Source: Thermosediminibacter oceani DSM 16646
Lineage (GTDB): Bacteria > Bacillota > Thermosediminibacteria > Thermosediminibacterales > Thermosediminibacteraceae
DNA length: 64,000 nucleotides
NCBI RefSeq assembly: GCF_000144645.1
Contig: NC_014377.1
Location: 434,001-498,000 of the forward strand
Direction of reading: 5' to 3'
The notes beneath the pieces were generated by a model that saw only the letters and a list, made by a program, of their open reading frames with translations, was not told where the DNA came from and made no database searches. Below are positions 26,000 through 35,563 of this stretch, one piece after another; positions within the stretch are counted from its first letter, which is position 1, and the number at the start of each line of letters is the position of its first letter. The position numbers were made by a program, and so were the translations under genes.

Positions 26000-27205
26000 A
26001 TGACCGTACAACTTGATATGCTCCAAACTACGGCGCTGGCGGTTATAGTATTATTCCTCGGCGAACTTATAAGAAACAAAGCGCCAATCCTAAAAAAATA
26101 TTGTATACCTTCACCAGTAATCGGAGGATTATTTTTTGCAGTTTTATTCCTAGTTCTAAAGCAGTACAATATTTTGACGATCACTTTTGATACGACCCTG
26201 CAAACTTTCTTTATGAACATGTTTTTCACCACAGTAGGATTCACAGCAAGTTTAAGGCTTCTTAAGAAGAGCGGTATACCGGTACTAGTCTTTTTGACAA
26301 TATCCATTGTACTTATATTCCTGCAAAATGGTCTGGGAATAGCCCTTGCAAAAGTATTTAATTTAAACGGTTTATTGGGCCTTGCGACGGGTTCCATACC
26401 TTTGGTCGGCGGCATCGGTACCTCCGGGGCCTTCGGACCACTTCTTGAAAAAGCGGGTGCAGAGGGAGCCACAACTGTCGCCGTCGCTGCAGCTACTTTT
26501 GGAATGATTATGGGCAGCATTATCGGTAATCCGTTAGCCAAGAATTTAATTGAAAAACATGGCCTTATGAAGAACCACAAAACAGCAGCTTTTGAACCCG
26601 GATTATCCGCAGAGCTGGCTGTATCGGATGAAGTAGGGGAAGTAAAAGCTGAAAACTTTTATCCGGCATTCGCTCAAATACTCCTGGCTATGGGTATCGG
26701 CACTATTATTTCAAGCTTTTTTACAAAAGTGGGATTCACTTTTCCACCGTATATCGGCGCCATGTTCGCAGCAGCCATAATCAGGAACCTGGCGGACTTT
26801 ACGGGAATGTACAAAGTACCCGAGGATGAAATTAAAGTTGTCGGGGATATATCGCTGTCAATATACCTTGCCATAGCCCTGATGGGATTAAAACTCTGGC
26901 AGTTGGCAGACCTAGCATTACCGCTTGTAGTAATGCTGGTGGCACAGACCATATTGATGATGTTGATGGCGTATTTTATAACTTTCAACCTCATGGGACG
27001 CGATTACGAGGCTGCGGTATTGACTTCTGGATTCTGCGGCTTCGGCATGGGCGCGACATCCAACGCAATGGCCAATATGAGAGCACTGGTAGAACAATAT
27101 GCGCCTGCGCCAAGAGCGTTCTTCATAGTTCCTCTGGTTGGAAGCTTGTTTATTGACTTCTTCAATGGAATATTAATCGTAGTCTTTATGAATATGATTA
27201 AATAA
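26000..27205 (+). CDS. gltS: Sodium/glutamate symporter
   Basis: 401 residues, about ten membrane segments in two repeats, with the glycine-rich loops GSIPLVGGIGTSGAFGPLLE (about 135-154) and GFCGFGMGATSNAMANM (about 348-364) typical of the GltS family. It imports glutamate with Na+. Placement behind a GlnK-GlnL-like system suggests control by glutamine or glutamate. ATG after GATGGGGGTTTTACA. It is followed by a terminator shared with the converging gene. Confidence 0.92.
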   Translation: MTVQLDMLQTTALAVIVLFLGELIRNKAPILKKYCIPSPVIGGLFFAVLFLVLKQYNILTITFDTTLQTFFMNMFFTTVGFTASLRLLKKSGIPVLVFLTISIVLIFLQNGLGIALAKVFNLNGLLGLATGSIPLVGGIGTSGAFGPLLEKAGAEGATTVAVAAATFGMIMGSIIGNPLAKNLIEKHGLMKNHKTAAFEPGLSAELAVSDEVGEVKAENFYPAFAQILLAMGIGTIISSFFTKVGFTFPPYIGAMFAAAIIRNLADFTGMYKVPEDEIKVVGDISLSIYLAIALMGLKLWQLADLALPLVVMLVAQTILMMLMAYFITFNLMGRDYEAAVLTSGFCGFGMGATSNAMANMRALVEQYAPAPRAFFIVPLVGSLFIDFFNGILIVVFMNMIK

Positions 27206-27211
27206 ATAGTA

Positions 27212-27249
27212 TAAAAAAAGTCCGGGTTATTATTCCCGGACTTTTTTAT
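27212..27249. terminator. Bidirectional terminator gltS / kinase fusion
   Basis: AAAAAAAGTCCGGG-TTATTATT-CCCGGACTTTTTT: stem GTCCGGG/CCCGGAC with A and T runs on both sides, between converging genes. Confidence 0.88.
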
Positions 27250-28754
27250 ATAATCCCCGCGAACAGGGCGCTGGAAAGGCCGATGCTGAGGAAGTTGACC
27301 AGGTCGTTGTTTACAAAACCCAATCCCCGGACGAGTCGGTTTGGCTTGCCGTTGGTGAACCTTTTTTCGGTTTCGCCTTCCAGTTCTTCCGAATAGTATA
27401 CGCCCTGAAGGGTTGCTCCGAGGATCGAATCGATCAGCGACCCCAGGAATCCCCCGAGGGTCACCATTAGGAGGCTCTGAACGGGGGTAAAGGCCAGGTC
27501 CCCGAAATCCATCAATTTAAACCCCGCGGCGGCGGATATGCCTATGAGCAGAGCGCCCATTAATGCGGCCAAAGTCCCCGAAAGGCTCACTGCCCCGGAA
27601 GTGCCCTTTTCCACCCTCCTGAAGGTCCTGAGCGAAATGGGCCGGGCCTTGCTCAGTATCCCGAGTTCCGTGGCCCAGGTATCGGCGTTGGCGGCCGCAA
27701 AGGATACGGCCAGCAGCACCAGATACGATGGATTTTTCGTAATGTAATAGAGGACCGAATACAAAAGCCCCACGCCACCGTTGGCCAGCACCTGGAAAAC
27801 GTCCCTGCATCCGGTTTTGTCGAAACTTTGCGTCGCGCGGCTCTTTGCGCTCTTTTTAAAATAGGAAAGCAGGCTGGAGGATATGAAAAAGAGCACCATC
27901 AAAAAGGAACCGAAGATCCCCGACGTAGCGTACATCATGGTGCCAAGGATCGTGGCGCCTACGGAACCGTCAAGGGTGAGAGAATTCTTTCGATAGGCGG
28001 CGTATGCTATGAAGAAACTGAGCACAAAACCTATCCCGGCCATGTAAATGAAAAGGAACAGGTTCGAATTTTTGAGTATATAGAGGAAATAATTGGACGC
28101 CAGGGAGGTTACAACCGGGACGGTAAGGTTGTCCGTGCCGGAGGGCGACAGGGCTTCCGAAATTGTTGCAATGAGCGCTGCCACAAAGCTTACCCTGAGG
28201 ACGTGCGGGGTAAATCCCAGGAAACTTCCCAGGGCGACTGCAATAGCTATAAAAGAAAAAGCGAGCATCGTAACAGAACCTTCAAGGCTCTTTTCGCTTT
28301 TGAAGGCCCTGTACTTCGATTTTCCGAATTTCCAGCCTACAATAGCCGCGAGCCCGTCGCCGTATCCCATGGCCAGGACTCCGGCAAGGCCGAGATACTC
28401 AAAACCCCTTCCCAAAAGCCCTCCGTCCCATGTCAGAAGGATAAGGACTATCAGCGATACGGGGAAATACACCGTCCCCAGGTCGGAGCTCGCCCCTTTC
28501 CTTTCCATGCCTTTGAATACATTTTTCTTGTGTGAATAATAATTTACCGCCACGAATAAAGCAGGGGGTATGAGGGCGTACCTTATGTCGTCGATGAGGA
28601 ACATGGCCAAAGGCCACCAGTGGGAAACCCCGATATGTACAAATTTCCTGGTAACTTCGGCGCTTGATCCTCCGGCTTTTCTCAAAACTTCCGAGATTAT
28701 TATTACGCCGAAGACGAACAGGATGGAAATGACAACTCCTATAAAATCTTTCAA
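27246..28754 (-). CDS. Fusion of polyprenol/phytol kinase-like and DUF92 domains
   Basis: 502 residues, entirely membrane. Residues 1-215 resemble CTP-dependent dolichol/phytol kinases (VTE5/SEC59 type): TRKFVHIGVSHWW, GYGDGLAAIVGWKFGK and KSLEGSVTM. Residues 225-502 are a DUF92 domain (VTE6/TMEM19 type): LTLDGSVGATILGTMMY, AANADTWATELG, GTSGAVSLSGT and LIDSILGATLQ. In plants VTE5 makes phytyl phosphate and VTE6 the diphosphate; a fusion could do both steps on a salvaged isoprenoid alcohol. TTG start with AGGAGG eight bases before. Substrate not known. Confidence 0.82.
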   Translation of the reverse strand: MKDFIGVVISILFVFGVIIISEVLRKAGGSSAEVTRKFVHIGVSHWWPLAMFLIDDIRYALIPPALFVAVNYYSHKKNVFKGMERKGASSDLGTVYFPVSLIVLILLTWDGGLLGRGFEYLGLAGVLAMGYGDGLAAIVGWKFGKSKYRAFKSEKSLEGSVTMLAFSFIAIAVALGSFLGFTPHVLRVSFVAALIATISEALSPSGTDNLTVPVVTSLASNYFLYILKNSNLFLFIYMAGIGFVLSFFIAYAAYRKNSLTLDGSVGATILGTMMYATSGIFGSFLMVLFFISSSLLSYFKKSAKSRATQSFDKTGCRDVFQVLANGGVGLLYSVLYYITKNPSYLVLLAVSFAAANADTWATELGILSKARPISLRTFRRVEKGTSGAVSLSGTLAALMGALLIGISAAAGFKLMDFGDLAFTPVQSLLMVTLGGFLGSLIDSILGATLQGVYYSEELEGETEKRFTNGKPNRLVRGLGFVNNDLVNFLSIGLSSALFAGII

Positions 28755-28844
28755 TGCCCAAACCTCCTATAGTGACATTTACCACGCTTATTATATCATT
28801 ATTTTTATTTTCCGGCGAGGCAACGGAAAAACGGCTTTCGGTCA

Positions 28845-28892
28845 TTGATTTTATCACCACCGGGTGATATAATTATAAGCAAACAAATGTTC
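28845..28892 (+). promoter_or_regulatory. dinB promoter with LexA-like box
   Basis: TTGATT (28845-28850) and TATAAT (28868-28873), spacing 17. Just after the start point, AAACAAATGTTC (28881-28892) reads GAACATTTGTTT on the other strand, one base off the Firmicute LexA box GAAC-N4-GTTC. This fits SOS control. Confidence 0.65.
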
Positions 28893-28906
28893 AGGAGATG
28901 AGGCCT

Positions 28907-30118
28907 ATGCTCTCCATCCTCCACGTGGACATGAACGCTTTTTACGCTTCCTGCCACCAGGCCCTGGATCCGTCTTTAAAGGGCAAACCGGTCATAGTTG
29001 CCGGGGACCCCAAGAAGCGAAACGGCATAGTGCTCACCGCTTCCTATGAAGCCAGGAAGTTCGGGGTAAAGACCGCTATGCCCAACTGGCAGGCCAGGAA
29101 GCTTTGCCCCCACGCCGTATTCATAAAACCCGACTATAGGCTCTACGTCGCCACCAGCCACAGGGTGCTGGAAATACTGCAAAGATTTTCTCCCGTCGTG
29201 GAGGTGTTCAGCATCGACGAAGCATGGCTGGACGTTACCGGCTGCGAGGGGCTCTTCGGGGATGCGGTGACCATAGCGGAAAAGATCCAGAGGACCGTGA
29301 TAGAAGAACTCTCTCTCCCGTGTTCCGTAGGGGTTTCCTGCAATAAACTGCTGGCCAAGATGGCCTCGGACATGAAAAAACCCATGGGGATCACGGTCAT
29401 AACGCCCGAAGACGTGCCCGACGTAATCTGGCCCCTGCCTGTGGACGAACTTTTCGGCGTGGGCCCCAGGCTGGCGGAACGCCTGAAGAAGATGAACATA
29501 AACACGATAGGCGACCTGGCGGCGGTGCCCGTCGAGATGCTGGAAGCGGCTTTCGGGCTGGTGGGACGCCACATCCACCTCTTCGCCAACGGCATAGACG
29601 ATTCCCCGGTAGATCCCCATTCCATGGACGATGCCAGGTCCATGGGCCACTCGATCACGCTGCCCCGGGATGTGGAAACCTGGGATGAGGCCGAGGCGGT
29701 GCTGCTGTCCCTGGCGGAGCAGGTGGGAAGGCGGGTGCGGCGGGGAAACTACGTCGGCAGGGTGGTGACCGTCACCCTCCGGGACTCCTCCTTTTCCACC
29801 ATAACCCGTTCTACCACGATCCCCCACACCAGCGCCACCGAAGACATATACGCCGCCGCAAAGCGGCTTTTGCGCTCCAACTGGGACGGCAGGACGCCGT
29901 TGAGGCTCCTGGGTGTGAGTCTTTCGGGCCTCATAAGGGAATTCGACCAGATTTCCGTATTCGAGGCCGACGAAAAGAAAAAGAGGCTCAACCGGGTTAT
30001 AGACGAAATAAGGGAGAGGTTCGGGGATAACGCCATCTTCCGGGCGAAGCTGAAGTCCCGGGACCTTATAGGCCAAAAGGGCAGTCCGGCCATAGGACCC
30101 TTCGCCAGGCGAAATTGA
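28907..30118 (+). CDS. dinB: DNA polymerase IV
   Basis: 403 residues. Y-family polymerase: HVDMNAFYASCHQ with the first catalytic Asp, the motif FSIDEAWLDVTG with the Asp-Glu pair, GVSCNKLLAKMASDMKKP, and the thumb helix-hairpin-helix LFGVGPRLAERLKKM. The little-finger domain occupies about 235-350. Translesion synthesis across damaged DNA. An ATG nine bases upstream is also in frame, but only the ATG at 28907 has AGGAG at the right distance. A LexA-like box lies in front. The C-terminus ends GPFARRN without a clear beta-clamp motif. Confidence 0.94.
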   Translation: MLSILHVDMNAFYASCHQALDPSLKGKPVIVAGDPKKRNGIVLTASYEARKFGVKTAMPNWQARKLCPHAVFIKPDYRLYVATSHRVLEILQRFSPVVEVFSIDEAWLDVTGCEGLFGDAVTIAEKIQRTVIEELSLPCSVGVSCNKLLAKMASDMKKPMGITVITPEDVPDVIWPLPVDELFGVGPRLAERLKKMNINTIGDLAAVPVEMLEAAFGLVGRHIHLFANGIDDSPVDPHSMDDARSMGHSITLPRDVETWDEAEAVLLSLAEQVGRRVRRGNYVGRVVTVTLRDSSFSTITRSTTIPHTSATEDIYAAAKRLLRSNWDGRTPLRLLGVSLSGLIREFDQISVFEADEKKKRLNRVIDEIRERFGDNAIFRAKLKSRDLIGQKGSPAIGPFARRN

Positions 30119-30191
30119 TAGGCCTTGCTTTTGCCGATAAAACGCGATATTGTTAAAGTAAGAGTATAAATGTTGCGGAGGAATGACCTTG

Positions 30192-30971
30192 ATACTCGTT
30201 GCCACTTCGGGTTATGCGTACAAAGACTGGAAGGGAAGGTTTTACCCCGAGAACATGAAGGACGGGGATATGCTGGCCTTTTACAGCCGGGAGTTTCCCT
30301 TTACCGAGGTGAATTCCAGCTACTACAGCATGCCGACACCGTATATGTTCTACCATATGATGAAAAAAACCCCGGGAAATTTCATCTTCGTCGTCAAAGC
30401 TTACGGCGGCATGACCCACCAGAGGGACCTCGGCGATATAACGGTGGGGAGGTTCCACGACGCCTTAAAGCCGCTGGTGGAAGCGGGAAGGCTGGGGTGC
30501 GTGCTGGCCCAGTTCCCGTACAGTTTTCACAATAACGAAAAAAACAGGGATTACCTCAAAAAGTTGCGGGAGAGGATGAAGGACCTGCCGCTCGCCGTCG
30601 AGTTCAGGTCCGACGACTGGTTGAGGCTTGAAGTTATCCGCCTGCTCAGGGAAAACGATATGGCTTTCGTATGCGTCGACGAGCCGCCCATAAGAGGGCT
30701 TCTGCCGCCGGTGGTGGTGGCCACCAGTTCTATAGGATATGTGCGGTTTCACGGCAGGAATATCCGGAAATGGTATAACCACGAGAAATCTTACGAGCGC
30801 TACGATTACCTGTACACCGAGATGGAACTTTCGGAATGGGTGCCCAGGATAAGAGAACTTTCCCGCAAGACAAAGGTCGTATTCATAGCGATGAACAACC
30901 ACTTCAACGCGTCGGCCGTCATCAACGCCAGGCAGCTCTTGGGACTTTTAAAAGAGGCGGGCAATATATAA
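30192..30971 (+). CDS. DUF72 family protein (YecE-like)
   Basis: About 259 residues. TIM-barrel family DUF72: TSGYAYKDWKGRFYPENM at the N-terminus, EFPFTEVNSSYYSMP, FPYSF, AVEFRSDDWL and GYVRFHGRN. The TTG at 30192 fits GCGGAGG (7 bases) and the family's usual start; an ATG nine bases upstream is too close to the ribosome-binding site. Function of the family is not established; some members lie near iron-sulfur or repair genes. It follows dinB by 73 bp on the same strand and may be co-transcribed. Confidence 0.85.
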   Translation: MLVATSGYAYKDWKGRFYPENMKDGDMLAFYSREFPFTEVNSSYYSMPTPYMFYHMMKKTPGNFIFVVKAYGGMTHQRDLGDITVGRFHDALKPLVEAGRLGCVLAQFPYSFHNNEKNRDYLKKLRERMKDLPLAVEFRSDDWLRLEVIRLLRENDMAFVCVDEPPIRGLLPPVVVATSSIGYVRFHGRNIRKWYNHEKSYERYDYLYTEMELSEWVPRIRELSRKTKVVFIAMNNHFNASAVINARQLLGLLKEAGNI

Positions 30972-30984
30972 ATAATATTCAGAT

Positions 30985-31017
30985 AAAAAAGGCATCTACT
31001 CGGGATGCCTTTTTTAT
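30985..31017. terminator. Bidirectional terminator
   Basis: AAAAAAGGCATC-TACTCGG-GATGCCTTTTTTA between the DUF72 gene and the converging Gre-like gene. Confidence 0.87.
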
Positions 31018-31026
31018 TACCTGTCC

Positions 31027-31479
31027 CTAAGGGAAATATATGGCTTTAATCTCGTAAAGGAACATGCCGCCGGGGGCGTTCACCTGTACTTTTTCACCGG
31101 GCTTTTTCAAAAGGAGCGACTTTCCCACCGGGGACAGAACCGAAACGCTATATATTTCTGGATCTGAGGCAATGTTGCCGCTGGGCAGGACCACCCTGAA
31201 ATTGTATGTTTCGTCGTTTTCGATATCCTGTACTTGCACTCGGCTGTTGATTACCACATACGGAAAGCTTTCGTCGGCTGTATCTTCCTGCTGGACGGAG
31301 CTTATGAATTCATCCATGAACTTGATGTAATTGTCCAGCAGGTGTTCAAGCTCCCGGGCTTCCCTGGGGGAATTACTGAAATGTTCATCGATAAGCCTGC
31401 TTTTTCCCGCTTCTAGATCTGCCAGATGTTTAATCAGAGCCTCAAAAGCCGTCTTTGACAGGGTGTAGGTCCTTTGCAT
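31027..31479 (-). CDS. GreA/GreB-like transcription factor homologue
   Basis: 150 residues. N-terminal helical part (1-75, MQRTYTLSKTAFEALIKHLA) predicted to form the two-helix coiled coil that enters the RNA polymerase secondary channel. The C-terminal FKBP-like part has VVLPSGNIASDPEIYSVSVL and SPVGKSLLLKKPGEKVQV, typical of Gre factors. The N-terminal domain is divergent and the usual acidic tip is replaced by HFSNSPREARELEH, so anti-backtracking activity is uncertain; it may be one of the Gre paralogues with another role. ATG after GGAGAGG. Confidence 0.82.
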   Translation of the reverse strand: MQRTYTLSKTAFEALIKHLADLEAGKSRLIDEHFSNSPREARELEHLLDNYIKFMDEFISSVQQEDTADESFPYVVINSRVQVQDIENDETYNFRVVLPSGNIASDPEIYSVSVLSPVGKSLLLKKPGEKVQVNAPGGMFLYEIKAIYFP

Positions 31480-31632
31480 TTTAAACCTCTCCTCCCGAAG
31501 ACATTTTATGGGAAAATCCGTAAAAAAAACAATTCGGGCATTTCGCTTACGCGAAATACCCGTTTATGAAAACCATACCATATATTACAGACATTGTCAA
31601 CAGTGTATGATGTTTCCATTTAATATAATATT

Positions 31633-32607
31633 TTACAATTTATGACATATCCTGTACCTTTCCAGGGCGCTTCTCACTATGGAGCCGATGAAATCGGCCC
31701 GCGTCATGCCCGCGGTCTTGGCCATGTAGCCCATATATCCGTGATGGGTCCCGTCCTTTGACATGGTAAGTCCGGCGAAGGTATTTATCTCCAGAAAGTA
31801 CGGGATACCGTCGTCCCCCAGGATCATGTCTATCCTGGAAAAGTCCTTGGCGTTCAGGACCTTGTAGATACTCAGTGCTGTGCTTTTTACTTTTTCCTCC
31901 TCTTCGGGGGAGAGCCTTGCGGGACAGTGGATTATCTCGTTGTCGAACATTTTATGTTCAAAGGTATTGGTTCTAGTGGAATTATATTCGATTTCAACCG
32001 GTGGCAGAACCCGGGGATTTTTATACCCGATTATTCCCACTGTTATCTCCCTGCCCCTGATGAATTCCTCCACAAGGGCGGGCTGGCCTATTTTATCGGT
32101 TATCTTTGATACGACCCGGGCTAGGTCTTCGTGCCTTTCAATGATGTTTTCCTCGCTTATACCGGCGCTGCCGCGGCCACGAACGGGTTTGACAAAAAGC
32201 GGGTACTTTAGGTCGTGGTCGGGTATTTCGTTCGGGTCTTCCACCACTATAAATCTCGGCGTGGGAAGTTTATGGTACGCCACTATCTTCTTGCGCGTGG
32301 CTTTATCCGTCGCTACCAGGTCCAGCCCGGAACCGGCGAAGGGGATGCCGAAGGCTTCGAGGAAAGCTACTTCCTCGAGCGATGAGGCGTTGAACACCAG
32401 GTCTACCTTCTCTTCAAGCACTTTTCTCAAGGTTTCCTGCGGGTTGTCCTTTTTCCATTCTATCATTACCGCATCAAAGCCCGCTTCCTTTATTGCAGAA
32501 AAGTGCTGATAAGCCTCTTCATAAGCGTCATCGTAAATGTTTTCCCCGGAAAGTTTCAGCTGGAGCTCCACGTTCCGGAACTTTCTCCAGAATACCCCTA
32601 CCTTCAT
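31633..32607 (-). CDS. D-alanine-D-alanine ligase family (ATP-grasp) protein
   Basis: 324 residues. ATP-grasp fold: N-terminal KVGVFWRKFRN; ATP-binding block YPLFVKPVRGRGSAGI; LVEEFIRGREITVGIIG; and the metal-binding end RIDMILGDDGIPYFLEINTF followed by AGLTMSKDGTHHGYMGYMA. Classical Ddl has NPGMT here, so the acceptor pocket differs (TFAGLTM). It may join another amino acid or peptide. The ATG at 32607 is preferred for spacing from AAAGGGGG; another ATG lies six bases upstream. No cell-wall genes adjoin it. Confidence 0.82.
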   Translation of the reverse strand: MKVGVFWRKFRNVELQLKLSGENIYDDAYEEAYQHFSAIKEAGFDAVMIEWKKDNPQETLRKVLEEKVDLVFNASSLEEVAFLEAFGIPFAGSGLDLVATDKATRKKIVAYHKLPTPRFIVVEDPNEIPDHDLKYPLFVKPVRGRGSAGISEENIIERHEDLARVVSKITDKIGQPALVEEFIRGREITVGIIGYKNPRVLPPVEIEYNSTRTNTFEHKMFDNEIIHCPARLSPEEEEKVKSTALSIYKVLNAKDFSRIDMILGDDGIPYFLEINTFAGLTMSKDGTHHGYMGYMAKTAGMTRADFIGSIVRSALERYRICHKL

Positions 32608-32862
32608 ATCCATTCCCCCTTTACATTTTTTTAAAATGTAAAGATATAGAATAGATTAAGGAGCCTCCAGCATATCGGCTCGGGTATGAAAGTCCGTAGA
32701 CGTGTACAATTATATAACAAAGTGGCCTGTTGAGGCAAGAAATTTATACAATTATCAGAAATATCGAGTTTCGGAAATTTACCTTGATTATTTCAAAATT
32801 TGTCCAAAATTTGTTATAATATATCCAACAAAATTTGCCATTTAGAGGGAGGATGTTGCAGG

Positions 32863-33849
32863 ATGCTGATTCTTACAAAAAGCGATGTAGAAAAAGCCCT
32901 TTCAATGGAAGAGGCCATAAATGCCATGGAGGAAGCTTTTGCCGCCTATTCGACGGGGAGGACTATAGTTCCGCTAAGGACCGTAATCCACATCGGCGGC
33001 GCGGAGGGTGACGCCCTGTTCATGCCGGGCTATGTAGAGGGCATCGGCGTGGCGGTCAAGCTGGTGTCGGTTTTTCCGGGCAACGCAAGGTTTGGCAAAC
33101 CGACCATCAGCTCCGTGGTAGTGCTGGAAGACCGGGAAACCGGAGAACCCGTGGCACTGATGGACGGCGCTTACCTTACGGCCCTCAGGACCGGTGCGGC
33201 GTCTGGAGCCGCCTCAAAGCACCTGGCGCGAAAGGACTCGAAGGTGGCCGCCGTAATAGGGGCCGGTGTCCAGGGGAAAACCCAGCTATGGGCCGTGTGC
33301 TGTGTGAGAAACATCGAGGAGGCCCGGATTTATAACAGGGATCCGAAGAAGGTCGGACAGTACATAGCCGAAATGAAAACCAAGCTTTCTGGGGTCAGGT
33401 TTGTGGAATGCCAAAGTGCTGACGAGGCGGTAAGAGGGGCCGATATAATCATTGCCGCCACCACTTCGGAGACACCCGTATTTTCCGCTTCAAGCGTGAA
33501 AAAGGGCGCCCACATCAACGCTATAGGATCTTATACGCCGAAGATGCAGGAAATCCCGACGGAGCTTTTGAAAATGGCCTCAAAGATCGTGGTCGATTCC
33601 CGGGAGGCGGTGCTCTCGGAAGCGGGGGATTTTATAATACCCATTTCCAGCGGAGATTTCTCGCCGGAAAATATCTACGGAGAGCTGGGGGAGATCACTT
33701 CCGGGAGGCTGCGGGGACGCGAAAGCGATGACGAGATAACCCTTTTCAAGAGTGTGGGGATAGCGGTCCAGGATGTAGCCTGTGCGGCGCGGATTTATGA
33801 AAAGGCCGTCAAGATGGGTCTGGGCATAAAAATAGATCTGTCAAACTAG
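32863..33849 (+). CDS. Ornithine cyclodeaminase / mu-crystallin family dehydrogenase
   Basis: 328 residues. NAD-binding Rossmann motif VAAVIGAGVQGKTQLWAV near 127-144; substrate region TVIHIGGAEGDALFMPGYV; and TALRTGAASGAASKHLAR. Members act as ornithine cyclodeaminase, alanine dehydrogenase or ketimine reductase; the specific substrate cannot be told from sequence. ATG 32863 follows GGGAGGATGTTGCAGG. Promoter-like TTGTCC and TATAAT lie near 32801 and 32817. The following chemoreceptor gene begins 21 bp downstream, so they may share a message. Confidence 0.85.
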   Translation: MLILTKSDVEKALSMEEAINAMEEAFAAYSTGRTIVPLRTVIHIGGAEGDALFMPGYVEGIGVAVKLVSVFPGNARFGKPTISSVVVLEDRETGEPVALMDGAYLTALRTGAASGAASKHLARKDSKVAAVIGAGVQGKTQLWAVCCVRNIEEARIYNRDPKKVGQYIAEMKTKLSGVRFVECQSADEAVRGADIIIAATTSETPVFSASSVKKGAHINAIGSYTPKMQEIPTELLKMASKIVVDSREAVLSEAGDFIIPISSGDFSPENIYGELGEITSGRLRGRESDDEITLFKSVGIAVQDVACAARIYEKAVKMGLGIKIDLSN

Positions 33850-33870
33850 CTTTACGGAGGGATTGAAGCT

Positions 33871-35514
33871 ATGAAGAAAAAGGTTATATTAAAGCTCGTT
33901 CTCCCTATCTCTCTCCTGCCTGCAATATTATTATTAGCGGCATACCTGGCAGCCGGTATCTCCTTGCGGGTACATCTTGTACCTATCCTAGCTGTTACCG
34001 GACTCGTACTTTTCATAAACTACTTCGTCATAAATTCGGCTTTTATTAAGCTTCGTATACTGGCCGAAGTAATTAGTGAATTTTCCCGCGGTGAAATACC
34101 GTCCTTTGAAAAACTGCACCGGAACGGGGGACTTTTTGATTTTCTCGTAGAGCCCGTCTTAAAGGCTTTCGAGCACGTGTTCACACTAATGGGCAGAATG
34201 CAGAGGACTGCCGAGGAAATCAAATACTTTTCCGGTAAGTTTGAAGACAGCATGGACCAGATAAGCCATGCCGCCCACCAGATATCCGCATCCATAGAAG
34301 AAATAGCTCTGGGGGCGGGAGAGCAGGCCGAAGCCGCTCAGGAGACGTCGAATAACATCAATACGCTTTCAGCCCTGGCGGAAAAAATAGCCGGGGAGGC
34401 CAGGGAAGGGGAAGAGGGTATAAAGGCCATGGTCGAGAGGGTGAGGGAGACGAGGGGGGTACTGGAAGGCCTCATCAGTAACCTGAGCCTGTCGTCTCAG
34501 ACAAGCTCCCTTTCTGCTTCCAAGATGAGGGACCTGGAAAATCTGACAACCATGATCAACGGTTTTGTAAAAGTTATCACCGATATTGCCGACCAGACCA
34601 ATTTGCTGGCGCTCAACGCTGCCATAGAAGCGGCAAGAGCCGGGGAACAGGGGCGCGGTTTTGCGGTGGTAGCCGGTGAAGTGAGGAAGCTGGCGGAACA
34701 GTCGGCGAAAGCTGCAGAAGAGATAAAGGAATTGTCGGAGAGGATCCAGAAGGAGGCCCGGGAAACGGCGTTACAGGTGGAAAAGAATCTCGAAGTGGTA
34801 AATGAGAACATAGAAAAAGGCAACGAGTCCATGACCGCCTTTGACGATATAGTATCGGCAATAAAAAGTTTTGAAGTTTCCATCGAGCGCATAAACAGAA
34901 TGGCTGGGGAACAGGTAGAAAAGGTCGTCAAGGTTTCCGAGGCGGCGGAGAAAATGGCGGCCGTTTCCGAGGAGACTGCGGCAGGGGTGCAGGAAATAGC
35001 GGCATCCAGCCAGGAACAGAAAAATCTGCTCGGAGCTATATCGGAGGAAACCGGCAGGCTGTCAACCATGTCTTCCGAACTCATGGAAATATCCGAAGCG
35101 TATACCCGGAACTACAGGATACCTGAAAGCGCAAGAGTAAAGTTATCCGCCATAAAACAGCAGCTTTCCCTTCTGGCCGGGAAGGACTTCGTCGTAAACA
35201 GGGATGTGGAAGTCCTGAAACGTGAATTTGAAAAGGTAAAGCGGGAAACGCCGGAAATACTTGAGTTAATCACCCTCGACGAAAAAGGCGACATTATCTA
35301 CGTAACCAGTGACATCCCGGTAAAAAACTTGGCTTTCAGGCCGTGGTTTCAGGAAGCCGTCCGGGGAAACGAATTCATATCTAAACCCTACATCGATATA
35401 TCGGCAAACCGCATGACGGTTACCATATCGGTGCCGGTTAGAAACGAAGAAGGCAGCGTGGTCGGCGTGATCGGCGCCGATGTGAACCTGAATAAGACTT
35501 TAAATCTCCTTTGA
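33871..35514 (+). CDS. Chemoreceptor with C-terminal Cache-like domain
   Basis: 547 residues. Two membrane segments at about 10-55 with almost no external loop, then a cytoplasmic signalling domain (about 110-410) with the hairpin tip [20 protein letters not shown]. After it, at about 430-547, comes a Cache/PAS-like sensory domain ([55 protein letters not shown]). Normally such domains lie outside the membrane at the N-terminus; here it would be cytoplasmic and C-terminal. No HAMP is clear. Expected to feed a CheA-CheW complex. ATG after TACGGAGGGATTGAAGCT. Confidence 0.87.
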   Translation: MKKKVILKLVLPISLLPAILLLAAYLAAGISLRVHLVPILAVTGLVLFINYFVINSAFIKLRILAEVISEFSRGEIPSFEKLHRNGGLFDFLVEPVLKAFEHVFTLMGRMQRTAEEIKYFSGKFEDSMDQISHAAHQISASIEEIALGAGEQAEAAQETSNNINTLSALAEKIAGEAREGEEGIKAMVERVRETRGVLEGLISNLSLSSQTSSLSASKMRDLENLTTMINGFVKVITDIADQTNLLALNAAIEAARAGEQGRGFAVVAGEVRKLAEQSAKAAEEIKELSERIQKEARETALQVEKNLEVVNENIEKGNESMTAFDDIVSAIKSFEVSIERINRMAGEQVEKVVKVSEAAEKMAAVSEETAAGVQEIAASSQEQKNLLGAISEETGRLSTMSSELMEISEAYTRNYRIPESARVKLSAIKQQLSLLAGKDFVVNRDVEVLKREFEKVKRETPEILELITLDEKGDIIYVTSDIPVKNLAFRPWFQEAVRGNEFISKPYIDISANRMTVTISVPVRNEEGSVVGVIGADVNLNKTLNLL

Positions 35515-35518
35515 TGAT

Positions 35519-35560
35519 AAAAACGCACCTGCTTTCCACTCGGGAAAGCAGGTGCGTTTT
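35519..35560. terminator. Bidirectional terminator between two chemoreceptor genes
   Basis: AAAACGCACCTGCTTTCC pairs with GGAAAGCAGGTGCGTTTT around an ACTCG loop; the two chemoreceptor genes converge here. Confidence 0.9.
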
Positions 35561-35563
35561 ACT

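Noticed and set aside
28976-30205. 409-codon minus-strand frame opposite dinB
   Set aside because: Long only because of the GC-rich codons of dinB. It lacks family motifs and a ribosome-binding site.
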